Assembly: GCA_020054065.1 (NCBI GenBank)
Contig: JAGVLX010000038.1
Coordinates: forward strand, 1-32,981
Direction: 5' to 3'
Length of the DNA stretch: 32,981 bases
DNA from: Parachlamydiales bacterium
Lineage (GTDB): Bacteria; Chlamydiota; Chlamydiia; Chlamydiales; JAEYWL01
Position 1 is the first letter of the stretch, and every line of letters starts with the position of its first letter. The notes beneath the pieces were generated by a model. It saw only the letters and a list, made by a program, of their open reading frames with translations. It ran no database searches and was not told where the DNA came from. Positions 24,901 through 31,418 of this stretch are shown piece after piece. A program made the position numbers and the translations under genes.

Positions 24901-25647
24901 TTGAATCGTGAAAAAGAGCTGCTAGGATTCTTTCTGACTGGACACCCTCTGGAAGACCACAAAGAGGTGTTGAAAAAACTCTCTTGTGTTCCGCTTAGGA
25001 AAGTGGGAGACATGGATCATGACTCTGTGTTTCGTGCCGCTTTCATCTTGGAAACGGTCGACATCAAAATTTCCAGCAAAACGCAAAAAAAGTTCGCGAT
25101 CACCAGCATTAGCGATGGGTATGAACGGTTTGAACTTCCCATCTGGTCTGAGCTTTTCGAGCAGAAGCACCACTTGCTGCGGGAGAATCAATTGGTTTAC
25201 GCAGTGCTGCAAATCGACAAAAAGAGCGGCGAAACGCGCCTCATGTGCAAATGGCTGGATGATTTAACCCAGGCTAACGAACTCATGATCGGCGAATGCG
25301 ACATGGCCTTCGATAAAGCCAAACAGACTGCTGCCCGGATGGCAGCCTATAAGAATAAAGAAAGCAAGCAAGAGGGTAAAAAAGAGAAAAAAGAGAGTCC
25401 CGCCATGCCTTCCAAATTTGTTGTGAGTGTCGATGCCGATCAGATTAATTTAAGCCACATCTTAGATTTAAAAACGCTCTTTCAAAAACACCGCGGACAA
25501 GTCCCGGTCGAGATCACCTTTAATGGGTCGGCACGCGACTTGGCAACCTTGCATATCGACACCAATTGGGGAATCGCATTGTCGTCCGAGTTAGAACAGT
25601 CCTTAAAGACGATCAAGGCAATCAAATCGTTCGAAAAGAAAACATGA
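21907..25647 (+). CDS. dnaE: DNA polymerase III alpha subunit
   Basis: The 1246-residue protein is a full-length DnaE. An N-terminal PHP domain starts FVHLHVHSQYSILDA, with TDHGN near residue 40. The polymerase core has the catalytic aspartates in YPDIDVDI (Asp461 and Asp463) and in KIDFLGLKTL (Asp615), and the GPGRGSGAGS palm motif precedes them. Finger and beta-clamp-binding regions follow, then an OB domain. A Lys/Glu-rich linker (around residues 1150-1172) joins a final beta-rich segment, making it longer than the E. coli protein. It is the replicative polymerase. The start is 15 bases after the uhpC stop; the 9-bp repeat at 25655 begins eight bases after its own stop. Confidence 0.97.
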   Translation: MASFVHLHVHSQYSILDACPSVDELAERTAALGMPAVALTDHGNLYGAVEFYKACKDAKVKPIIGCEVYIAPESRFTKKSTPGVKNAYHLTLLAKNKAGYHNLCKLTSSAFLEGFYYFPRIDLELLAQHTEGLICLSGCMSSMIAQEIMHGTPESAEAKIAWFHDQFKDDFYLEIMRHESSPEDLARDNLHNETWLTQAYQDYIAKQTKINTFLMAYGQKHRIPLVATNDSHFMERNDWRVHEIVLNIQSGEPTEIVEKDSMGNPKYRSPNPKRRTYPSHECYFKTSEQMADLFKDVPQAIESTLAIADKCNLEIDFKSKHYPVYIPPTLQGKEYTKEEQAQAVEKYLWELCEQGIGRRYTPDRLAKVAEHYPGQDPLEIVKKRLAYEMGIIVPKGMADYLLIVWDFINWAKQSGIPMGPGRGSGAGSIVCYLTGITDIEPLRFHLFFERFINPERLSYPDIDVDICMDRRGEVINYTLNKYGKANIAQIITFGTMKAKMSIKDVGRVLNVPLAKVNAIAKLVPEDLTITLEKALEKDADLLAMYESDEDARRIIDIGKKLEGSVRNTGIHAAGIIVCGEPLTNHIPLCLAKDSDIAATQYSMKPVEMVGMLKIDFLGLKTLTCIQMCVNAIHKQTGTLIDWINLPLDDKAAFDILNQGQTLGIFQLESGGMQELARNLHLDRFEEIIAVGALYRPGPMDMIPSFINRKHGREQIENDHPWMNEILAETYGIMVYQEQVMQIASKLANYTLGEGDILRRAMGKKDAEQMAQQREKFRQGCMQNGIAEETATLIFDKIEKFASYGFNKSHAAAYGFLTYVTAYLKANYPKEWLAALMTCDRDDLSKVTKFIRECQAMHIPVLPPDINHSADTFVAAPDGVRFAITGIKGIGEGVVEAIIAERQKNGPYMGLYDFIKRIDTRKIGKKAIENLIDAGCFDFTKWPRDALKASVEPMYDQASREQKETASGILNLFAGLGGSSSNGFDQPPKNYPKSTKQEQLNREKELLGFFLTGHPLEDHKEVLKKLSCVPLRKVGDMDHDSVFRAAFILETVDIKISSKTQKKFAITSISDGYERFELPIWSELFEQKHHLLRENQLVYAVLQIDKKSGETRLMCKWLDDLTQANELMIGECDMAFDKAKQTAARMAAYKNKESKQEGKKEKKESPAMPSKFVVSVDADQINLSHILDLKTLFQKHRGQVPVEITFNGSARDLATLHIDTNWGIALSSELEQSLKTIKAIKSFEKKT

Positions 25648-25654
25648 TCAAGAA

Positions 25655-25690
25655 ATAACAAGGATGACCAAGATAAACCAGAGATAAAAT
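25655..25690 (+). repeat. 9-bp-unit repeat (ACAAGGATGACC type)
   Basis: Four successive 9-bp units follow the dnaE stop: ATAACAAGG, ATGACCAAG, ATAAACCAG, AGATAAAAT. The same units occur in reverse orientation at 26468-26512, so the two copies bracket the exported-protein gene at 25806-26453. Confidence 0.75.
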
Positions 25691-25740
25691 CCAATGCGGG
25701 TTTTCTTGCTTTTGGACGACTGTTGATAGACGGAAAAATT

Positions 25741-25776
25741 CAAACGCGAAGATGCAAAGGCGCAAAGAAAACAAAT
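25741..25776 (+). repeat. 9-bp-unit repeat (GCGCAAAG type)
   Basis: CAAACGCGA, AGATGCAAA, GGCGCAAAG and AAAACAAAT give a degenerate 9-bp step of the AACGCAAAGGCGCAAAG kind. It is a single arm; no inverted partner is seen nearby. It lies in the gap between the convergent dnaE and exported-protein genes. Confidence 0.6.
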
Positions 25777-25805
25777 TTCATAGGATGGTCACTCTTCCAT
25801 TAAAA

Positions 25806-26453
25806 TTACAAAGGCCTTAAATCATCCATCACGTGACGATTTTCTATGATTAGAAAAGATTCCTTACGCACTTCACTTGTGTTAACAAAAGATTTCTTTT
25901 GGCCATTTCCTATTATGCAAACAGCTGTTCCAAGTTCCCACATCTTTTGTCGTTTCTGATAATTTTTGCTTTGCCACATGGATCCATCATCCAATTCAAT
26001 AACGTAGTTATATTGACCGTAAGAATTCACGTTTTCGGTGATCCACCTAATTTTTGGTAAACTATAAAATGGAAAATCATCTTCAAACCATAGATTCAAA
26101 GAAATACTATAGCCGTACTCTTCTAAGACAAACAAAAAGTTATCGTCCCTGGAGCTTTCTTGATAGACTATATTTACATGACCAGCATAACAACCATTTT
26201 CAGCCCAGTCTTGCGCTTGATATTCGTACTTGAAGTATTTTGATCTTGTGGCCCACATATCGTTGTCTAAATTGAAAAAATGCACTGTTCGCCACTGACC
26301 TTGCGCCGAATTTGAAGGGTATACTTTACTCCAACATTTCGTAATACTCGTCCGATATTGGTCCTCGTAAAAGTAGGCGTTCAAGGATCCTGTCAAAGCA
26401 ATCATGCTAAGAACTAGGAATAAGATTTTTTTAATGTAAAAATTATTAATCAT
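25806..26453 (-). CDS. Exported hypothetical protein, tandem paralog B
   Basis: The 215-residue protein has an N-terminal signal (FYIKKILFLVLSMIALTGSLNA), then YEDQYRTSITKCW. It is clearly related to the upstream gene product. Shared landmarks are ITKCW/ITWCR, WRTVHFFNLDNDMWATRS/WRGVHYFKFDNGMWGTRT, LWFEDDFPF/LWFERDYSF, WITENV/SITENV, ELDDG, and the DDLRPL/SDLQLL end. No known domain is recognised; the pattern suggests an all-beta secreted or periplasmic protein. It starts at ATG 26453, overlapping the upstream stop by four bases (ATGA), with GGAAAGG acting as the ribosome site inside the upstream gene. By position it and its partner replace the CT546 slot. Confidence 0.82.
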   Translation of the reverse strand: MINNFYIKKILFLVLSMIALTGSLNAYFYEDQYRTSITKCWSKVYPSNSAQGQWRTVHFFNLDNDMWATRSKYFKYEYQAQDWAENGCYAGHVNIVYQESSRDDNFLFVLEEYGYSISLNLWFEDDFPFYSLPKIRWITENVNSYGQYNYVIELDDGSMWQSKNYQKRQKMWELGTAVCIIGNGQKKSFVNTSEVRKESFLIIENRHVMDDLRPL

Positions 26454-27187
26454 AATACCTTTCCGATATCTTGGTTATCCTGGTCATCTTTGTTATTTAT
26501 TTTCTTATCCTGTGATAAAAGCTGTAGGTCGGAAACAACAAACTCTGGCTTAATCACGAAATGGCTTTGCGCACGCACGGCATTCACATCAATCAAACAC
26601 CAACTTTGGGTATTGCCTAACACATGCACCTCTTTATCGGTTTCCCAAAACTCCGTCCAAGGGGCTTTGAAAGGCCCAGTCACAAAAATTCTGCCATCAT
26701 CCAACTCAAACACATACCGGTACAGATACTCTTTTGAAAACCAATACGAAATCACTTCCACATTCTCGGTAATGGATTTCAAACGGGGAAATTTGGGAAA
26801 TGAGTAATCCCGTTCAAACCACAAACTGATTGTAGAATTTTTAGAATCCTTGAAAACAACAGCAAAGTGCTCATGCGTTTTTTCATCAAACCGATAAACT
26901 AAATTGACCGCTCCTGAACACTCTTCCGCAGCATGTTGACGCGCTTCTGATTCATCTTTAAAAAGACGTGTACGCGTCCCCCACATCCCGTTGTCAAATT
27001 TGAAATAGTGCACTCCCCGCCACTCGTCGCCAAAATTATCGGGCGGATAAGCCCTTCCCCGGCACCATGTGATATGGATCTTATTAGCGTCTTCGTAGGT
27101 CAATTCTGCAGCCGCCACTAACCCGCTTAACCCGCAGGTAAAAAGCAGGCAGACAGCTATTTTTCGGATGAAAGAAAATCTAATCAT
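26450..27187 (-). CDS. Exported hypothetical protein, tandem paralog A with repeat-encoded tail
   Basis: The 245-residue protein has a signal peptide (FIRKIAVCLLFTCGLSGLVAAAE) and a mature domain paralogous to the next gene. Similarity ends at SDLQLL, where the sister protein stops. This one continues with SQDKKINNKDDQDNQDIGK. The added tail is encoded by 9-bp repeat units (26468-26512) lying in frame, so each unit gives a tripeptide (NKD, DQD, NQD). The tail therefore looks like a repeat that ran into the end of the gene. Function is unknown. The gene starts 144 bases upstream of the divergent TPR-protein start. Confidence 0.82.
   Translation of the reverse strand: MIRFSFIRKIAVCLLFTCGLSGLVAAAELTYEDANKIHITWCRGRAYPPDNFGDEWRGVHYFKFDNGMWGTRTRLFKDESEARQHAAEECSGAVNLVYRFDEKTHEHFAVVFKDSKNSTISLWFERDYSFPKFPRLKSITENVEVISYWFSKEYLYRYVFELDDGRIFVTGPFKAPWTEFWETDKEVHVLGNTQSWCLIDVNAVRAQSHFVIKPEFVVSDLQLLSQDKKINNKDDQDNQDIGKVL
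26468..26512 (-). repeat. 9-bp-unit repeat inside a coding 3' end
   Basis: On the reverse strand the units read CAGGATAAG, AAAATAAAT, AACAAAGAT, GACCAGGAT, AACCAAGAT. The last three closely match the repeat at 25655-25690 in opposite orientation. The units are in phase with the reading frame of the 26450-27187 gene. Confidence 0.75.
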
Positions 27188-27270
27188 GGCGATTCCTGAA
27201 AATTAGTCGGATCAATTTTATTAACATTCTGACTTTCAGTCAATTAAACCTTTATCGCGACACTTCTCCC

Positions 27271-27299
27271 TTGACTTTTGCCGCCCTCCAGACTAACCT
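27271..27299 (+). promoter_or_regulatory. Candidate promoter of the TPR-protein operon
   Basis: TTGACT (27271-27276) and TAACCT (27294-27299) are 17 bases apart, 33 bases before ATG 27332. The -35 matches the one found for tRNA-Leu; the -10 is weak. Confidence 0.4.
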
Positions 27300-27331
27300 T
27301 ACTGCTTAAATCGAAAAATTGGAGAATCCCC

Positions 27332-28294
27332 ATGCGAAAAATTGCCTTTCTTCTCGTTTTCCTAGGGTTTTGCATCAATCAAGCTCATGCAGCCATTACC
27401 ATCCGCGGCGGAAAAATTTATGATGCCGACGATCTTGCCTCGCTGACGGTTGAAGAGCACTACGCCCTAGCGAATGAAGCGTATCAAGCGGAAAATTGGA
27501 GCGAAGCCGCCAAACAATATCGCATCGTTGCCTATAACTTCCCTGACACCCCTGAAGGCGAAGAATCCAAATTTTTTGTCGGAGTCGCCTATTTTTACGA
27601 CGAAGATTATGACGCCGCTAACGAAGAATTCTCCCGCTACCTTCGGTGCCACTCCCATCCCAAATATTTTGAACAAGCGATCGAATATAAATTTTTAGTG
27701 GCCGAAGCGTTCAAATGTGGCGCGCGCCGCCGTCCATTCGGCTACCGGAAACTTCCTTGCATCCTTCCCGGAACCGAAACCGCCATTGAAACATATGACC
27801 AAGTGATTGCCACAGTCCCCTGCCACGATTTAGCGGCTCAGGCTCTTTTTTCAAAAGCTAATCTCCACTGGAGCTGCAGAGAATACCGTGAAGCCATTGA
27901 ATGTTTTCAAATTTTGATCAAGCGGTTTCCAAAACATGAGCTCACACCGGATTGCTACCTCTCGATCAACCGTGTCTACCTGGAACAGTCGCAACGGGAA
28001 TTCCAAAATCCAGATATTCTGCAGTTCGCGCAGCTTAACCTAAGGAAATTTAAGCAAGAGTTTCCTGGTGAAGAACGGTTGTGCGATGCGGAAGGCGACG
28101 TGTTAGCCATCAAAGAAGTGTATGCGAAAGGGTTATTTGATACGGGACAATTCTACGAACGAAAAAACCAGCCCACTGCCTCCATCATTTATTACAAGAA
28201 AGCGATCAGGCAGTTCCCTGAAACATCCATTTCACAACTGTGTAAAGAGCGCCTTGTTGCCCTAGGTGGAGAATGCAGCGAAAATCCAGCTTGA
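27332..28294 (+). CDS. Exported TPR protein, BamD-like (CT547-like)
   Basis: From ATG 27332 (GGAGA upstream) the 320-residue protein has a signal peptide (MRKIAFLLVFLGFCINQAHA) followed by tetratricopeptide-like repeats. Examples are EEHYALANEAYQAENWSEA, FFVGVAYFYDEDYDAANEEF and ALFSKANLHWSCREYREAIE, and the last is FYERKNQPTASIIYYKKAIR. The arrangement resembles BamD, the outer-membrane-protein assembly lipoprotein, although no lipobox cysteine follows the signal. By gene order it is the CT547 counterpart. It is probably periplasmic. Its end overlaps the next gene by 22 bases if that gene starts at 28273, showing a tightly packed operon of envelope genes. Confidence 0.83.
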   Translation: MRKIAFLLVFLGFCINQAHAAITIRGGKIYDADDLASLTVEEHYALANEAYQAENWSEAAKQYRIVAYNFPDTPEGEESKFFVGVAYFYDEDYDAANEEFSRYLRCHSHPKYFEQAIEYKFLVAEAFKCGARRRPFGYRKLPCILPGTETAIETYDQVIATVPCHDLAAQALFSKANLHWSCREYREAIECFQILIKRFPKHELTPDCYLSINRVYLEQSQREFQNPDILQFAQLNLRKFKQEFPGEERLCDAEGDVLAIKEVYAKGLFDTGQFYERKNQPTASIIYYKKAIRQFPETSISQLCKERLVALGGECSENPA

Positions 28295-28860
28295 TGATGT
28301 TTTTCGATAAAAGCTCAGTTATCTCCTTACCCTTAACGATTCTATTGTTGACGGGGTGCGGCTATAGCCTCATCACGCCCGATACGCCCTGCTACCGTTC
28401 GATTTATGTCCCATATGCCGTCGGCGACCGGGATGGCGGCTTGACCAATGCAGTCATCCAAAAGCTTTCATCTTCAGGAGCTTACGAATACCGTGCCTGC
28501 GGAGCCGACCTTACCCTCTACATCACCTTGATCGATTTCCGTGAGGAAAATATAGGGTTTCGCTATGATCGCACCCAAGACGGCTTCTTAACCAACTCGG
28601 TGATTCCGACAGAATTAAGATATGCTGTTTTAGCTGAAATCGTTGTCGTCGAAACAGCTACAGGAAGGGAGGTGATCGGCCCTGCGCGGATTTCCACTCA
28701 CGTAGACCTCGACCACGATTATTATGCAAGCCGGAATGCTGTTAACGTGTTCTCCCTTGGACAGTTAACCGACATCGACAGCGCAAGGGATACAATGCAT
28801 GAGCCCTTAAACCTCATACTGGCGCAAAAGATTGTAGATTATGTTACAAGCAGTTGGTGA
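28273..28860 (+). CDS. LptE-like outer-membrane lipoprotein (CT548-like)
   Basis: The 195-residue protein has a lipoprotein signal with lipobox LLTGC, then GYSLITPDTPCYRSIYVPYAVGD. That opening matches the LptE/RlpB-like family (GCGY start, then a short IYVP strand), which helps place lipopolysaccharide on the outer surface with LptD. Later strands (DLTLYITLIDF, YAVLAEIVVVETATG) and a C-terminal helix fit. ATG 28273 has GGAG close upstream; ATG 28294, overlapping the previous stop as TGATG, is an equally plausible start and leaves the signal intact. It matches the CT548 position. Its end overlaps the RsbW-like gene by 20 bases. Confidence 0.82.
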   Translation: MQRKSSLMMFFDKSSVISLPLTILLLTGCGYSLITPDTPCYRSIYVPYAVGDRDGGLTNAVIQKLSSSGAYEYRACGADLTLYITLIDFREENIGFRYDRTQDGFLTNSVIPTELRYAVLAEIVVVETATGREVIGPARISTHVDLDHDYYASRNAVNVFSLGQLTDIDSARDTMHEPLNLILAQKIVDYVTSSW

Positions 28861-29287
28861 AAAACAACCGCATCAAATTGTAAGCCGCCGTTTTCCTGCC
28901 GCTCTGGAACAACTTTATGATATGTTAGATCTCATCCGCGAAGCGGCTGCCACCTGCAAATTTCCCCAATATGCGATCGATAAAATTGAACTTGCTTCGG
29001 AAGAAGCGATTGTCAATATTATCAGCTATGGATACCCCAATCGCTTGGGAGATATTGAAATCAAATGTTTTGCCACGGAAAATCACGGCTTCACCATCAC
29101 CATCATCGACCATGGGATTCCTTACAATCCGCTTGCCAACCAAAAAAAATACGAAGTGCGCACATCGATCGAAGAGCGTACAATTGGCGGTTATGGGATT
29201 TACTTTATCCTAAAAATCATGGATGAAGTGAACTACCGCCGCGAGTTCAACTCGAACGTCCTCAGCCTCACCAAATATCATTCCTAA
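28841..29287 (+). CDS. rsbW: RsbW-like HATPase anti-sigma factor/serine kinase
   Basis: The 148-residue protein has the GHKL ATPase fold in the short RsbW/SpoIIAB form: N-box IELASEEAIVNIISYGYP, G1-box IIDHGIPYNP, and G2-like GGYGIYFILKIMDEV. Such proteins bind a sigma factor or phosphorylate an RsbV-type antagonist. It corresponds to CT549 rsbW by order. In chlamydiae the RsbW partner network is thought to sense host energy state. It is cytoplasmic. The gene overlaps its upstream neighbour by 20 bases, linking it to the envelope operon. It converges with the bicupin gene, with 22 bases between stops. Confidence 0.9.
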   Translation: MLQAVGEKQPHQIVSRRFPAALEQLYDMLDLIREAAATCKFPQYAIDKIELASEEAIVNIISYGYPNRLGDIEIKCFATENHGFTITIIDHGIPYNPLANQKKYEVRTSIEERTIGGYGIYFILKIMDEVNYRREFNSNVLSLTKYHS

Positions 29288-29309
29288 TTTCTCAATCTTT
29301 GCGTTGAGT

Positions 29310-30314
29310 TCAAACGGGGACGATGACTAGCGGTTTTTCCGGTTTCTTAAAGCTATCAAAGTAGGTGGGAGGCACATCAAAAACCGATCCTAACAGGTCG
29401 TTGCTATACGATCCGACCACTTCTCCAATCCCAATATAATCCGGATCGGCATTGCTAAAGAAGGCAATCACTTCAACATCTTCCTCTCCGACATTCTCGA
29501 TGTTATGGAAATGCGATGCCGGAGCAAATGCGCCTTGACCGCCATTAACATTCATCACATTCATGGTGCCATCTGGAGAAAGCACTGTAATACGTGTTTT
29601 TCCTTTTACAATAAAAACAAGTTCTCCCGCATTTGTATGCCAATGGGGTTCCACAATTCCTTTTTTGTTTAATCCAAATCCCAGAATGCCCAGTCCTTCC
29701 AAGATCGGAAAACTCCCTTTCGTACCCAATTGGACATATCCACCTTTCGTTAAAATCGGTTTTCCGCTCCCCTCAATATCATATTTATATTCACTGGTGA
29801 TATCGCCAGGAATTTTATTCAACGGCGGCAGCGTTTTGAGCAATCCATTGTTTTTAGATTTTTTAAGTCCGTCGACAAAACTGGCAACCGTATTGAACGT
29901 TGAGTTGTACACACTGTCTGAAATGGAACTGATCGCCTTGTTGAGATTCATCGTTTCAGGGGCTGTGTGATTTAACGCGAACTGGATGACACTATCCTGC
30001 TCGCTGATATTTTCAATGTGATGGATATATCCTTTAGGGATAAAGAACATCTCCCCTTTCTTAACGGTAAACGCGTCGGCAGCACCAGGGCTTCGCACGG
30101 TTACAATGACTCTGCCTTGTGTGCAATACCCGACTTTATGAGCGTTAGGATGCCAAATGGGTTCTAATGATCCTCTTTTCTTTAGAGTTAAATTCGCAAA
30201 CGAAATATTGACAAGCCCGGGTGTTTCTTTTCCCGTCACTGTCGTTAGCGTTCCGCCGGGTCCACTTTCCAAGGGCTTAATCGACCGTAAATCAAAAAAT
30301 AGTTGATTTGCCAT
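29310..30314 (-). CDS. Bicupin (oxalate-decarboxylase-like), N-terminal site degenerate
   Basis: From ATG 30314 (GAGG upstream) the 334-residue protein has two cupin barrels. The C-terminal barrel has the complete metal set: PHWHTNAGE with His224, His226 and Glu231, plus SHFHNIEN with His270. The matching N-terminal segment reads PIWHPNAHK, so the first histidine is Ile53 and the glutamate is Lys60; only His55 and His99 remain. The layout resembles oxalate decarboxylase/germin-like bicupins. A single-metal enzyme or a sugar/acid-binding protein is likely; oxalate as substrate is unproven. There is no signal peptide. The bicupin is inserted in the CT549-CT550 position and has no counterpart there in Chlamydia as I recall. 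Confidence 0.88.
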   Translation of the reverse strand: MANQLFFDLRSIKPLESGPGGTLTTVTGKETPGLVNISFANLTLKKRGSLEPIWHPNAHKVGYCTQGRVIVTVRSPGAADAFTVKKGEMFFIPKGYIHHIENISEQDSVIQFALNHTAPETMNLNKAISSISDSVYNSTFNTVASFVDGLKKSKNNGLLKTLPPLNKIPGDITSEYKYDIEGSGKPILTKGGYVQLGTKGSFPILEGLGILGFGLNKKGIVEPHWHTNAGELVFIVKGKTRITVLSPDGTMNVMNVNGGQGAFAPASHFHNIENVGEEDVEVIAFFSNADPDYIGIGEVVGSYSNDLLGSVFDVPPTYFDSFKKPEKPLVIVPV

Positions 30315-30450
30315 ACACACCTCGACTGGAAGATAATCTAGGAACATGAGCAGAGGCGTACCGCCCCTTGATTTACAGATAGGCTTTTTTGATTATAGGA
30401 ACAAGAACATTTGCAATAGATCTAACTATTTGAAAATGTGAGGAATAAAT

Positions 30451-30616
30451 AACGCGAGGTTTAACACTCTCTCTAACCTCCTTGAAAACGTTTTGCGGTT
30501 TTCATCAGATCTCATCATTCAGCTATCTTCTCGGCCTTTATTTTGTTAGATAAAGCCTCCGAACGAAGATCTGGCGATCTGATTGATGTTAAAGAGTTTG
30601 TGTTAAAACTCGCGTT
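30451..30616. repeat. 166-base element with 17-base terminal inverted repeats
   Basis: AACGCGAGGTTTAACAC (30451-30467) pairs with 30600-30616 at 16 of 17 positions. Inside lie a GAAAAC/GTTTTC hairpin (30484-30503), an ATCAGATC/GATCTGAT helix (30504-30511 with 30576-30583) and a CTTTA/TAAAG-based hairpin around 30533-30560. It fills most of the 312-base gap between two minus-strand genes. It could be a structured RNA or a small MITE-like element; no target duplication is evident. Confidence 0.55.
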
Positions 30617-30626
30617 GAAACTTCCT

Positions 30627-31055
30627 TTATCCCGCGTTGTAACGGGTCAATAAATCTTCGGTTTCTTGAATCTCTTTTAAAAGCTTTTCTAAGACCCGCA
30701 AAACAAGCCAGGAAGAGTTGTATACACCTGAAACTGAAAATACTAACTCTAAATGACATTCATGCGGATGATTGATCGCAATCAGTCCATAGGTTCTTGG
30801 AGTTCCATCGACATTTTCCGGGACGATCCAAATGACAAACTGTTCGTTGAGCAGCATAATTTTTTCGGGAGATTCGACCACATGGAAATAACGAGTTAAA
30901 CTGTCTTCGTTCTGCGACTTAGGATCAAAAAAGTGCAGCAGGTCTAGTCTTTGCAGCATCGGCAGGTCGACTTCGATAATCCCTTCGGGCGCCCATTGTG
31001 AAATGTTTTTAATATACTTTTTAAAACATTCCTCTAAAACAGTTAAATTATCCAT
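30627..31055 (-). CDS. Small hypothetical protein in the CT550 position
   Basis: From ATG 31055, with GGAGGG eight bases upstream, the protein has 142 residues. It is soluble, without signal or membrane helix. The N-terminus is helical (VLEECFKKYIKNI), the middle is beta-rich (FHVVESPEKIMLLNEQFVIWIVPEN, TYGLIAINHPHECHLELVFSVSG), and it ends with a helix (LVLRVLEKLLKEIQETEDLL). Size, acidity and the alpha-beta-alpha layout recall type III secretion chaperones, but this is weak. It lies between rsbW and dacF as CT550 does in C. trachomatis, though it is on the opposite strand from both. I do not know its function. A TTG at 31079 overlaps the ribosome site and is rejected. Confidence 0.72.
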   Translation of the reverse strand: MDNLTVLEECFKKYIKNISQWAPEGIIEVDLPMLQRLDLLHFFDPKSQNEDSLTRYFHVVESPEKIMLLNEQFVIWIVPENVDGTPRTYGLIAINHPHECHLELVFSVSGVYNSSWLVLRVLEKLLKEIQETEDLLTRYNAG

Positions 31056-31213
31056 TATTAAAACCCTCCAAGAAAACAAACTCCTTATTATTATAATAAC
31101 CTTTATGAGTAAGTTTAGTCAACTAATTAAATAAATTATTAATAATTATAATTATTGATTAATATTTAAAGGGTTAGGTATAGCAATTTTCAGGCCAAAG
31201 GCCATATGATTTT
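31056..31213. other. AT-rich divergent intergenic region
   Basis: This is very AT-rich sequence before the repeat at 31214. On the minus strand TATAAT (31090-31095) lies about 35 bases before ATG 31055, with TTGACT (31117-31122) 21 bases further up, a longer spacing than usual. This may be the promoter of the 30627 gene. No gene is seen. Confidence 0.35.
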
Positions 31214-31325
31214 ACCACAGAGACACAGAGAAAACTTAATGCTAGTTATAAATCCTTACAATACCAAAACATTAGGCAATTTTATTCATTTTGGTTGTTT
31301 CTCTGTGCCTCTGTGTCTCTGTGGT
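31214..31325. repeat. 9-bp-unit inverted repeat (CACAGAGA type)
   Basis: The left arm has ACCACAGAG and ACACAGAGA (31214-31231). The right arm holds three complementary units, TTCTCTGTG, CCTCTGTGT, CTCTGTGGT (31299-31325). The loop of 67 bases is AT-rich. The right arm has one unit more than the left. It lies in the divergent gap upstream of the dacF-type gene. Confidence 0.8.
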
Positions 31326-31418
31326 TAATTCATACCTTTTGCACTGAGACGCTCAAATCTGAACTGGATTAATGATAGATCTTTGTGTAGAGTATTTCCT
31401 TGATAAACCAGGATCTCT

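Noticed and set aside
30451-30616. Insertion sequence
   Set aside because: Terminal inverted repeats are present, but there is no transposase frame and no target-site duplication, so only a non-autonomous or RNA interpretation is kept.
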